DNA of 7,706 bases from Azonexus sp. (GTDB lineage Bacteria; Pseudomonadota; Gammaproteobacteria; Burkholderiales; Rhodocyclaceae). The notes beneath the pieces were generated by a model. That model saw only the letters and a list, made by a program, of their open reading frames with translations. It made no database searches and had not been told where the DNA came from. Where the stretch lies: positions 1 to 7,706 of the forward strand of contig JAITWU010000400.1 of the NCBI GenBank assembly GCA_031285115.1, read 5' to 3'. Positions 1 through 7,706 of this stretch are shown here, piece by piece (positions within the stretch are counted from its first letter, which is position 1; each line of letters starts with the position of its first letter). The position numbers were made by a program, and so were the translations under genes.

Positions 1-162
1 TTCGCCGCCGGGTGGGTTGAGACGCAGCACGAAGCGGGCTTCGAGGGTGAAATCCGCCAGATGGTCACGCGCAGGCGGCGGCACTGGCGGCAGCGCAGCG
101 CAAGCCGTCAACAACAAGACGACCAGCAGGAGGCCCAGACGCTGGACGACGCGGCAACTCAA
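1..162 (-). CDS. lolB: LolB outer-membrane lipoprotein receptor, N-terminal part (cut by window edge)
   Basis: LolB takes lipoproteins from the periplasmic carrier LolA and inserts them into the outer membrane. Only the first 54 codons are present; the gene runs off the left edge. The translated start shows a short basic N-terminus, a run of Leu/Val (residues 9-18) and a lipobox LTAC with the acylated Cys at residue 21. Residue +2 is Ala, not Asp, consistent with outer-membrane sorting. After a Pro-rich stretch comes DFTLEARFVLR, which resembles the first beta strand of LolB ('F.L.GR..V'). The start is TTG at 162-160, overlapping the TGA of the TPR gene (TTGA); no ATG or GTG is available in frame upstream, and the Shine-Dalgarno match is weak (AAGAAG), so translation is probably coupled to the gene before it. 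A TPR protein directly before lolB is, as I recall, common in betaproteobacteria and supports the call. Another lipoprotein is possible but less likely. Confidence 0.83.
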   Translation of the reverse strand, partial: MSCRVVQRLGLLLVVLLLTACAALPPVPPPARDHLADFTLEARFVLRLNPPGGE

Positions 163-1955
163 AATTGCAGCTTCTTGATGATGGCGGCGAGCACGTCATT
201 GCCGGGATTCTGGCGCAGGGCCTCGGTCAGCATTTGCTGCGCTTCCTCCTTGCGGCCCAGTTGCCACAGCACTTCGCCCAGGTGAGCGGCAATTTCGGGG
301 TCGGCCCGGTTGCGGTAGGCGCGCTCCAGGGTCGCCCGCGCTTCTTCCAGGCGGCCCAGGCGGTATTGCGCCCAGCCGAGGCTGTCCGTGATGAAGGGAT
401 CATCCGGCAACAACGCCAGGGCGCGCGAAATCAGATCAAAGGCTTCCGCCAGCCGGACATTGCGATCAGCCCAGGAGTAACCAAGGGCGTTCAAGGCGTG
501 GGCATGATCCGGTTGCAGTTTGAGCAGATGTTGCAAATGCTGTTCGAGCCGTTCCGGATGGCCGTTGCGCTCGGCAGTAAGGGCGGCGTCGTAGAGCAGG
601 TCGGTGTTGTCCGGCTGGACGGCAAGGGCTTTTATCAGCACGTTGTAGGCTTCGCCGATTTGCCCGGCGTCGCGCAGCAACTGGGCTTCGATCAGCGTCA
701 ATTGCGCGCGCTCGCTGGCGCTGCCGCCTTGCGTGTCGCGCAACAAGGCCCGCGCTTCTTCCGTTTTGCCCTGCTGCAACAGAATCTGCGCGGCGCGGGT
801 GCGCGCTCCAAGGTACTGGTTGCCGCTCGTCACCTGTTGAAAATGGGCAATCGCCGCGTCCGGTTTTTTTTCTTCCTGATCGAGGAGGCCGAGATAAAAG
901 TGCACCGTGCTCTGATCGGGAAATTTGCCGTCCAGCAGTTTTTCCATTTGCTCCCGACCGGTCTTCGTGTCGCCTTGTTGCAAGGCGAGGAGGGCGACCG
1001 AGTAAATGACTTCCGGATTTTCCGGATTGTCCTTGAGCAGCCGGTCGAAATGCTGGCGGGCTTCGCCGTAGCGTTTTTCACCAATGAGCAGCCGGGCCAG
1101 GGCGAGGCGGGCGTCGCCAGCGGCGGGATTGCGCCCGGTAAAATCCTCCAGCCCGGCGATGGCGCTGGTCTTGGCGTGGCGGATTTGCAACTGGGCGCGG
1201 GCCAGCGCCGCGGCTTCCCAATCGGGGCGCAGCAGCAGGGCCTTTTCCAGTTCCGCCAGGGCGCGCATCTCGTCGCCCGCATTGGTGGCGGCCTCGGCCA
1301 TTGCGTAATGCGCTTCGGGCAGATCGTCGTAGGAATCAGCCAACTGGTCGACCAGACGCTGCACGGCTTTTTTGTCCTGATGACGGGCCAGCAGGCGGTT
1401 GAGGTTGAGCAGATTGTTGGCGATATGCTCAGGGTCGCGTTTGAGCAGAGCAGCGATTTGCGGCGCCAGTTCCTCAAGGCGGTTGGTCATCACCAGGAGC
1501 GACGACTGGGCCTGACGGGCGCGTGTCGAATCCGGCTCGACTTCCAGCCACAAACGCGACAACTCCAGAGCCAGCGGATATTGGCGGGTGAGTGTCGCCA
1601 CTTCGACGGCGCGAGCCAGCACTTTTGGATCACGGGTGCGGCGGGCAAGATCGCTCCAGGCTTCGAGGCCAATGCCGATATTGCCGCGCTGCAAGGCGAT
1701 TTCGCCAACCAGGGATTGAAAGACGACGCGCGGCAGCAGGTTTTCTTCTTGCTGCGCCAGCGTTTCTGCGGGCGCCGGGGGGAGAGGGCGGCGCTGATTC
1801 CCGTTCTTTTCGCCCCCGGTTCGTTGCGGCGTTTCCGGCGCGGTCGCCTTGGCGGGCGGCGGCTTCTTGTCGGCCGCCGGTTCCGCGCCGTAACCGGGCG
1901 CGGTCAGACTCATTCCCAGAGCGAGGACGAGGGCGGCGGGAAACTTCGTGTGCAT
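159..1955 (-). CDS. Exported tetratricopeptide-repeat (TPR) protein upstream of lolB
   Basis: A 598-residue protein built almost wholly of helical repeats. Residues 1-23 form a Sec signal peptide (basic start, hydrophobic core AALVLALGMSL, small residues before a likely cut near GYGA). Residues 24-65 are a Pro/Lys/Ala-rich low-complexity linker. From about 70 to the end there are TPR-type helix pairs, clearest at 214-247, 280-313, 315-346, 351-385, 487-520, 521-553 and 554-587, with typical positions such as LGYSWADRN, AEAFDLISRAL and LGRLEEARATLERA. TPR arrays bind other proteins, so a periplasmic scaffold or assembly role is likely. The position before lolB suggests, but does not prove, a link to the cell envelope. 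The ATG start is 88 bases from mutM, which is divergent. There is no visible catalytic domain. The exact function is unknown to me; the family assignment is secure. Confidence 0.94.
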   Translation of the reverse strand: MHTKFPAALVLALGMSLTAPGYGAEPAADKKPPPAKATAPETPQRTGGEKNGNQRRPLPPAPAETLAQQEENLLPRVVFQSLVGEIALQRGNIGIGLEAWSDLARRTRDPKVLARAVEVATLTRQYPLALELSRLWLEVEPDSTRARQAQSSLLVMTNRLEELAPQIAALLKRDPEHIANNLLNLNRLLARHQDKKAVQRLVDQLADSYDDLPEAHYAMAEAATNAGDEMRALAELEKALLLRPDWEAAALARAQLQIRHAKTSAIAGLEDFTGRNPAAGDARLALARLLIGEKRYGEARQHFDRLLKDNPENPEVIYSVALLALQQGDTKTGREQMEKLLDGKFPDQSTVHFYLGLLDQEEKKPDAAIAHFQQVTSGNQYLGARTRAAQILLQQGKTEEARALLRDTQGGSASERAQLTLIEAQLLRDAGQIGEAYNVLIKALAVQPDNTDLLYDAALTAERNGHPERLEQHLQHLLKLQPDHAHALNALGYSWADRNVRLAEAFDLISRALALLPDDPFITDSLGWAQYRLGRLEEARATLERAYRNRADPEIAAHLGEVLWQLGRKEEAQQMLTEALRQNPGNDVLAAIIKKLQF

Positions 1956-2042
1956 GATTGACTTTCAGTGGATGATGCGCCGGGGCGCATAAAATTGCAG
2001 CGAATGCGCGATGTTATTTGGGTTTGTCAGGAGGGACAAGCA
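1956..2042. promoter_or_regulatory. Divergent intergenic region with a palindrome, between the TPR gene and mutM
   Basis: This 87-base gap must hold the promoters of both divergent transcription units. It contains a perfect inverted repeat at 1975-1990 (arms ATGCGCC and GGCGCAT around GG). The two-base centre is too small for a good RNA loop, so an operator-like DNA site is more natural. TAAAAT at 1990-1995 touches its right arm and could be a -10 box for mutM, but I see no matching -35 at normal spacing, so no promoter is firmly assigned. AGGAGG at 2029-2034 is a strong ribosome binding site eight bases before the mutM ATG. Confidence 0.45.
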
Positions 2043-2876
2043 ATGCCGGAATTACCAGAGGTCGAAGTCTGCCGCCTCAGCTTGCTGCCGGAACTGGCCG
2101 GGCGGCGCATCGAGGCGGTGACCATCCGCACGCCGAAGCTGCGCTACCCGATACCGCCGGAATTGGCCGAATGGCTGCCCGGCTGTGTCATCCGCGCCAT
2201 TCGCCGACGTGGCAAATACCTGTTGTTCGACTGCGCCCGGCCCGGCGTTGAAGGCACGCTGATCGTCCATCTCGGCATGTCCGGCCACCTCTCTTTCGCG
2301 CCGCCTGGGGCAACGCCGGGGCGGCACGATCACGTCGACCTGTTGTTTAGCGGGCAGTTGTTGCGCTACGCCGACCCGCGCCGTTTCGGCCTCTGGCTGT
2401 GGCAGGCCGGGCCGCCGGAAGCGAGCGGGACGCATCCGCTGCTGGCCGTGCAAGGCGTCGAACCGCTGGAACCGGCTTTCGATGGCGGCTGGCTCCACGC
2501 GGCGCTGGCCCGCCGCGCCAGCCCGGTCAAGCCGGTGTTGATGGACAGCCACCTGCTGGTCGGCGTCGGCAATATCTATGCCTCAGAAAGCCTCTTTCGC
2601 GCTGGCATCTCGCCTTTGCGCGCCGCCAACCGCATCAGCCGGGCGCGTTGTCAGCGGCTGGCCGAGGCGATCCGGCAAACGCTGATGGACGCCATCGCGG
2701 CGGGCGGCAGCAGCATCCGCGATTATGTGCATAGCGACGGCAGCGCCGGCTGGTTTCAGATAGAAGCCGCTGTCTATGAACGCGCGGGACTGCCTTGCCG
2801 CCGCTGCGCGGGCGTCATCCAGCAGATTCGCCAAGCTGGCCGCAGCACTTACTACTGTCCACAGTGTCAACATTAA
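2043..2876 (+). CDS. mutM: Formamidopyrimidine-DNA glycosylase / AP lyase (Fpg, MutM)
   Basis: MutM removes oxidised purines such as 8-oxoguanine from DNA and cuts the resulting abasic site, the first step of base-excision repair. The 277-residue product has the diagnostic parts in order: N-terminal PELPEVE, whose Pro2 is the catalytic nucleophile and Glu3 the acid; Lys58 in RRRGKYLL; HLGMSGHL at 76-83; DHVDL; YADPRRFG at 109-116 (DNA-contacting Arg/Phe loop); VGVGNIYASE at 173-182; and a C-terminal zinc finger with Cys252, Cys255, Cys272 and Cys275, with Arg267 inside it. All key residues are present, so it should be active. The ATG at 2043 is chosen because Pro2 must follow the initiator Met and because AGGAGG lies eight bases upstream; the longer in-frame reading from 1968 would bury the catalytic Pro. 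The dynamin-like gene follows after 65 bases with no terminator visible, so the two may share a transcript. Confidence 0.97.
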   Translation: MPELPEVEVCRLSLLPELAGRRIEAVTIRTPKLRYPIPPELAEWLPGCVIRAIRRRGKYLLFDCARPGVEGTLIVHLGMSGHLSFAPPGATPGRHDHVDLLFSGQLLRYADPRRFGLWLWQAGPPEASGTHPLLAVQGVEPLEPAFDGGWLHAALARRASPVKPVLMDSHLLVGVGNIYASESLFRAGISPLRAANRISRARCQRLAEAIRQTLMDAIAAGGSSIRDYVHSDGSAGWFQIEAAVYERAGLPCRRCAGVIQQIRQAGRSTYYCPQCQH

Positions 2877-2941
2877 TTCGTTGCGGCAAGTCCCTGTTTT
2901 TATGCTACATTTGATGACCCATATCTATCAGGGGGCTTGAT

Positions 2942-4891
2942 ATGCCGCTAGCCAACCAGTTTGCCGCCTATGCCGCCTGGCGCGCCAGTCTGTCATCCGG
3001 CATCAGCGAATTCCAGAAGTGGCTCGCCGAGAACGAACTGTCCGATGCCCAGATCGACCTGCGTCTGACCCAGTTGCTTGATCGTCTGCGCGAAGATCGC
3101 CTCAATGTCGCCTTCGTCGCCGAGTTTTCGCGCGGCAAGTCGGAACTCATCAACGCCATTTTTCTTGCCGGTTACGGCACGCGAATGCTGCCCTCGTCGG
3201 CTGGCCGGACGACCATGTGTCCGACCGAACTGCTCTACGACGCCGACAAGCCGTCGGGCATCGAATTGCTGCCGATCCAGACCCGCGCCGCCAGCACCGG
3301 CATTGGCGAGTACAAGCGCCATCCCGAAGAATGGAAAAAAATTCGCTTCGATATTGAGGATTCCGACGCCATCCAGGAAGCGCTGCGTCAGGTCAGCGAG
3401 ACCATCCGCGTCGAGTCGGGCGAGGCAAGGCGGCTGGGCTTTGCCGTTGGCCCCGGAGACACCTACTTCTACCGGATCGAGGCTGACGGCCAGGTCGAAA
3501 TCCCGCGCTGGCGTCACGCCATCATCAATTTTCCGCATCCTCTGCTCAAGCAGGGTTTGACCATTCTCGACACGCCCGGCCTCAACGCCATCGGCGCCGA
3601 GCCGGAACTGACCCTGTCGCTTCTGCCCAACGCCCATGCCGTATTGTTCATCCTCGGCGCCGACACGGGGGTTACGCAGTCCGACATGGCCATCTGGCGC
3701 GACTATATCTGCGCTGGCGGCACGCCCGAGCGTGGCCGTCTGGTGGTGTTGAACAAGATCGACGGGCAGTGGGATGAACTGAAAACCACCGCCGAAATCG
3801 ACGCCGAGATCCAGCGTCAGGTCGACACCTGCGCTAGCCTCCTCAATCTGCCAGCCAGCCAGATTTACCCGGTATCGGCGCAAAAAGGGCTGGTCGCCAA
3901 AATTACCAGCGACACCGCGCTGCTTGAGCGCAGTCGGCTGGAGCGGCTGGAAACGGCGCTCTCCGGCGAATTGATCCCGGCCAAGCGCGAAATCGTCTGC
4001 GACAACACCGAAAGTGAATTCGCCGACATCAGCCGCGGCGTTCATGGCCTGCTTGAGGCGCGCCTCGCCGGACTGGCCGAACAACTGGCTGAATTGACCG
4101 AACTGCGCGGCAAAAACAAGGGCGTCGTCGAATACATGATGGCCAAAGTGCGCGCCGAAAAAGATGAATTCGAGGCCGGTCTGCAACACTATTACGCCGT
4201 GCGCAGCGTCTTTTCGACCCTGACCAACAAGTTGTTCCACCATCTCGGTCTCGATTCGATCCGCCAGCTAACGCATAAAACCCGCGCCATCATGCTCGAA
4301 GCGGTTTTTTCCAAATCGCTGTCGGACGCCATGAATCGTTTTTTCGGCCAGGCGCGCCTGTCGCTAACGCAATCCAATCACGAAATCGGCGAAATTCTCG
4401 CCATGATGAATGCCGTCTACAAGCGATTCGCCGTCGAACACGGCATCAATCTCGGCACACCGACGGTCTTTTCGCTGCTGCGTTACGAAAAGGAACTGGA
4501 TCGCCTGCAAAAGTGGTGCGATGACCATCTCAACACCATGATCAGTCTGATGACGCACGACAAGCAGAACATCACCCAGAAATTTTTCGAGGAGGTGGCT
4601 TTGCAGGTCCGCCGCGCCTTCGAGGACGCCAACCGCGATGCCGACATCTGGCTGCGGGCGGTCATGGCGCCGATGGAAACCCGCGTCCGCGAGCATCAAA
4701 TCCAGTTGAAACGGCGCCTTGAAAGCATCAAGCGCATCCATCAGGCGACGGACACGCTGGAAGACCGCATCTCCGAACTGGTCGGCATCGAGGAGGAATT
4801 GCAGCAGCAGATCAAGGCGCTCGATGTCGTTGTTGGCCGCGTCAACACCCTGCTGCTGTCGACTGATACAGAGCACTTGCAGGTTGCCTGA
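2942..4891 (+). CDS. Dynamin-like large GTPase of unknown function
   Basis: A 649-residue protein with a dynamin-type GTPase domain in the first half and a long helical region behind it. GTPase motifs: G1 AEFSRGKS at 60-67 (the usual first Gly is Ala); G2 Thr in the GRTTMCPTE segment at 88-96; G3 DTPG at 210-213; G4 NKID at 271-274; G5-like VSAQKG at 311-316. Residues from about 360 to 649 are mostly alpha-helical and charged, with coiled-coil character (AEQLAELTELR; a C-terminal stretch near 580-640). I see no transmembrane segment and no signal peptide, so the protein is cytoplasmic, perhaps membrane-associated. Bacterial dynamin relatives bind or remodel membranes, but this one's role is not known to me. 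It starts at ATG 2942 with GGGGG at 2931-2935 as the ribosome binding site. It lies behind mutM on the same strand and ends before the terminator at 4918-4958. The GTPase superfamily call is firm; the biological role is open. Confidence 0.9.
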   Translation: MPLANQFAAYAAWRASLSSGISEFQKWLAENELSDAQIDLRLTQLLDRLREDRLNVAFVAEFSRGKSELINAIFLAGYGTRMLPSSAGRTTMCPTELLYDADKPSGIELLPIQTRAASTGIGEYKRHPEEWKKIRFDIEDSDAIQEALRQVSETIRVESGEARRLGFAVGPGDTYFYRIEADGQVEIPRWRHAIINFPHPLLKQGLTILDTPGLNAIGAEPELTLSLLPNAHAVLFILGADTGVTQSDMAIWRDYICAGGTPERGRLVVLNKIDGQWDELKTTAEIDAEIQRQVDTCASLLNLPASQIYPVSAQKGLVAKITSDTALLERSRLERLETALSGELIPAKREIVCDNTESEFADISRGVHGLLEARLAGLAEQLAELTELRGKNKGVVEYMMAKVRAEKDEFEAGLQHYYAVRSVFSTLTNKLFHHLGLDSIRQLTHKTRAIMLEAVFSKSLSDAMNRFFGQARLSLTQSNHEIGEILAMMNAVYKRFAVEHGINLGTPTVFSLLRYEKELDRLQKWCDDHLNTMISLMTHDKQNITQKFFEEVALQVRRAFEDANRDADIWLRAVMAPMETRVREHQIQLKRRLESIKRIHQATDTLEDRISELVGIEEELQQQIKALDVVVGRVNTLLLSTDTEHLQVA

Positions 4892-4917
4892 GTCGGCGGC
4901 GTTTCCAGTTCAGACAG

Positions 4918-4958
4918 GGCAACAAAAAACCCGCGCCCGGCGCGGGTTTTTTGTTGCC
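4918..4958. terminator. Bidirectional rho-independent terminator
   Basis: A perfect inverted repeat with two 20-base arms around a single central C at 4938. The core is a GC stem (CCCGCGC / GCGCGGG, loop CCG) flanked by A6 on one side and T6 on the other, so RNA from either strand forms a GC hairpin followed by a U-run. It starts 26 bases after the dynamin-like stop codon and ends 12 bases from the ferredoxin stop codon, exactly where two convergent transcription units need a shared stop. Confidence 0.95.
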
Positions 4959-4970
4959 TTCAGCGCCCGG

Positions 4971-6291
<1,321 letters not shown>

Positions 6292-6295
<4 letters not shown>

Positions 6296-7590
6296 TCGGC
6301 GGCGACCGTCACGATCCGCAAGGCTTCCGGTTGGATGTGGCGGGCGAAAGCGGCTTTGACCTCCGCCGCGGTGACGGCGTTGACGGCGGCCTGATAACGG
6401 TCGAGGTAGTCGAAGGGCAGGCCGTAGAAGCCAATCACCGCCACGTTGTCGAGAATTTTGCGATTACTGTCCAGACGCAGCGGGAAGCTGCCGGTGAGGT
6501 TGGCCTTGGCGGCGGCCAGTTCTTCGGCGCTCGGCCCTTCGGCGAGAAAGCGGTCGAGCACGTCGCGGGCCACTTTGATGGCCTCCTGCGCCTGGCTGCG
6601 CTTGGTTTGCAGGCCGATCTGGAAGGGGCCGGTCTGCTTCAGGGGGGCGAAATAGCTGTACACGCTGTAGGCAAAGCCGCGCTTGTCGCGCACTTCTTGC
6701 ATCAGGCGCGAGACGAAACCGCCGCCGCCGAGGCTGTAATTGCCGACCAGAAGCGGGAAGAAATCGGGATTGCCGCGCTCGATGGCGGGCAGGCCGATGT
6801 AGATGTGCGCTTGCGTCGCCGGGTGAGCGATGGCGGTCGCCCCGCCCTTACCGGCGGCTGGCGGCGCTGGCAGCGGCGCGGCGGAACCGGGCGGCAGGCT
6901 GGCGGCAAGCTGGTCGGCGATCTGCTCGGCCTCCGCCCGTGAAAGGTCGCCGACCAGCGTGATGCTGGCGTTGGCGGCGGTGTAGTAGCGGGCATGGAAG
7001 GCGGCGAGGTCGTCGCGGTTGAGCGCGGCAATCGACTCCGGCGTCGCCTGGCGGCCATAGGGATGATCGGGGTAGAGAGCAGCCCAGAACGCCTTGCCCG
7101 CAATGCTGTCGGGCCGGGTCATGGCCTCTTTGATGGCGGCGATGGTGCGGGCCTTTTCGCGCTCGAGGATGGCGGCGTCAAAACGTGGCTGGCTGATGAC
7201 GGAACGCAGGATGTCGAGGCCGATGGCGCGTTTTTCCGGAGCCGAAAGCGTGCGCAGCGCGACGCTGGCGCGGTCGGCATCGGCCCCGCCGCCCAGTTGC
7301 GCGCCGATGTCGGCAAGTTCCTCGGCAATCGCCGTCTCATCGCGGCTGCCCGCGCCAAGATCGAGCAGGCCATGCGTCAGCGCGGCGAGACCGGCTTTGT
7401 CCGCCGGGTCGAACAGCGAACCGGCGGCGAAATCGACCTGAATATCGAGCATCGGCAGGCTGCGGCTCTCGACGAACTGGACGCGCGCGCCAGCGGCGGT
7501 AGTCCAGTGTTCGATGGTGACGCCAGCGGTGGCGGGCAGGGCGGCGAAAGATAGAAAGGCGACGGTGAGGAGGCGGATTAACCGGCTCAA
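6292..7590 (-). CDS. M16-family peptidase-like protein, zinc-site-lacking partner subunit (PqqL/processing-peptidase type)
   Basis: A 432-residue exported protein of the M16B fold. Residues 1-22 form a signal peptide (basic RLIR, then LLTVAFLSFAALPATAG). Two M16 half-domains follow (about 25-220 and 255-430). Where active members have HxxEH after GLA, this protein reads GLAALTHGLLD (67-77), so the zinc ligands are missing and it is unlikely to cut peptides alone. The C-terminal half keeps the substrate-binding Arg/Tyr region: RDKRGFAYSVYS at 301-312. In known bacterial pairs an HxxEH subunit and an R/Y subunit form a heterodimer; the HxxEH partner is probably the next gene beyond the right edge (inference). 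I chose TTG at 7590 because it starts just before the signal peptide and has GGGAG eight bases upstream. An in-frame extension to 7695 would only translate the repeat. It overlaps rsmD by TTGA and leads the visible operon. Confidence 0.88.
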
Positions 7591-7594
7591 TCTC

Positions 7595-7618
7595 CCCTCT
7601 CCCGCTCGTGGGAGAGGG
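7595..7618 (-). promoter_or_regulatory. Hairpin covering the ribosome binding site of the M16 gene
   Basis: On the minus strand the RNA reads CCCTCTCCC, loop ACGAGC, GGGAGAGGG. The second arm contains the only Shine-Dalgarno-like sequence before the TTG start at 7590 (GGGAG, eight bases of spacing). The hairpin ends four bases before the start codon. If it folds, it would hide the ribosome binding site. The structure is visible directly; regulation is inference. Confidence 0.5.
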
Positions 7619-7657
7619 ACCGGGGGAGAGGGTTGGGCGGTAAAAAGAGTGCTCTCT

Positions 7658-7693
7658 CCAACCCCAACCCCCTCACCCCAACCCCTCTCCCCC
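7658..7693 (-). other. Potential G-quadruplex on the M16 sense strand
   Basis: Read on the minus strand there are five G-tracts of lengths 5, 4, 4, 5 and 4 (7693-7689, 7685-7682, 7679-7676, 7672-7668, 7665-7662), separated by loops AGA, TT, TGA and TT, then a GG. Four or more tracts of at least four G with loops of two or three bases is a very strong quadruplex pattern. It could form in the non-template strand or in the leader RNA. It overlaps the right arm of the larger inverted repeat. Confidence 0.6.
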
Positions 7694-7706
7694 AAGGGGG
7701 CGAGGG

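Larger units (their letters stand above)
7591..7706. repeat. C/G-rich intergenic repeat of nested inverted repeats (REP-like)
   Basis: This stretch is strongly skewed: C-rich runs (CCCTCTCCC, CCCCAACCCC) and their G-rich complements. It contains three inverted repeats: 7595-7618 (nine-base perfect arms, six-base loop); 7622-7637 against 7677-7693 (16 and 17 bases, one bulge); and 7683-7706 (11-base arms with one mismatch, AA between). The style resembles the dispersed CCCTCTCC-type intergenic repeats I know from many proteobacterial genomes, but copy number cannot be judged from one window. It is cut by the right edge. It lies directly upstream of the M16 gene and would be in its leader RNA if the promoter is further upstream. 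Confidence 0.8.

Noticed and set aside
165..1961. A 598-codon open frame antisense to the TPR gene
   Set aside because: It lies codon-aligned opposite the TPR gene, a well-known side effect of GC-rich codon use. It has no family motif and no ribosome binding site, whereas the minus strand gives a signal peptide and clear TPRs.
1968..2042. Upstream in-frame start for mutM
   Set aside because: MutM needs Pro2 at the mature N-terminus as its nucleophile, and AGGAGG is spaced correctly for the ATG at 2043.
2877..2941. Own promoter or terminator between mutM and the dynamin-like gene
   Set aside because: TTGCGG at 2881 with TATGCT at 2901 or TACATT at 2906 have poor spacing and weak matches, and no hairpin is present. 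Nothing here is firm enough to annotate.
2993..4243. A 416-codon open frame antisense to the dynamin-like gene
   Set aside because: The plus strand carries all GTPase motifs; the antisense translation has no recognisable domain.
7591..7695. N-terminal extension of the M16 protein into the repeat
   Set aside because: The extra 35 residues (Gly/Glu then Pro-rich) are simply the translated repeat, and they would put the signal peptide in the middle of the N-terminus. The TTG at 7590 fits better.
7595..7706. CRISPR array or terminator in the right-edge repeat
   Set aside because: There are no regular direct repeats with unique spacers, and the hairpins are not followed by a U-run. A dispersed inverted-repeat element is the better reading.

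Overview
The window is chromosomal DNA, GC-rich and almost fully coding, from what is most likely a betaproteobacterium near the Rhodocyclales (Dechloromonas, Azoarcus or Accumulibacter-like). That placement rests on gene order and protein style recalled from memory, not on a search. Eight genes are visible and all but one have a firm family assignment. I see no rRNA, tRNA, insertion sequence, CRISPR array or prophage gene.

Left part, minus strand (1-1955): a secreted TPR-repeat protein is followed, with overlapping stop and start codons, by the first 54 codons of lolB, the outer-membrane lipoprotein receptor. An 87-base divergent intergenic region containing a short palindrome separates this pair from the plus-strand genes.

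Middle part, plus strand (2043-4891): mutM (formamidopyrimidine-DNA glycosylase, oxidised-purine repair), then a 649-residue dynamin-like GTPase of unknown function. The pair ends at a perfectly symmetric hairpin (4918-4958) that can terminate transcription from both sides.

Right part, minus strand (4971-7590): an apparent operon reading M16 peptidase-like protein (the partner lacking the zinc site), rsmD (16S rRNA G966 methyltransferase), coaD (phosphopantetheine adenylyltransferase) and a 2[4Fe-4S] ferredoxin. The first three are joined by overlapping stop and start codons; the ferredoxin follows 17 bases later. A catalytic M16 partner probably lies just beyond the right edge.

The last ~115 bases (7591-7706) are a C/G-rich repeat made of nested inverted repeats. 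It sits in the leader of the M16 gene and supplies its likely ribosome binding site. The sense strand also carries five closely spaced G-tracts, a strong G-quadruplex pattern.

Most of the window is ordinary housekeeping sequence. The points most worth a second look are the dynamin-like GTPase with a changed P-loop beside mutM, the repeat-derived leader of the M16 gene, and the run of TTG starts (four of eight genes, three of them in TTGA overlaps). I found no convincing evidence of a complete, previously undescribed system.
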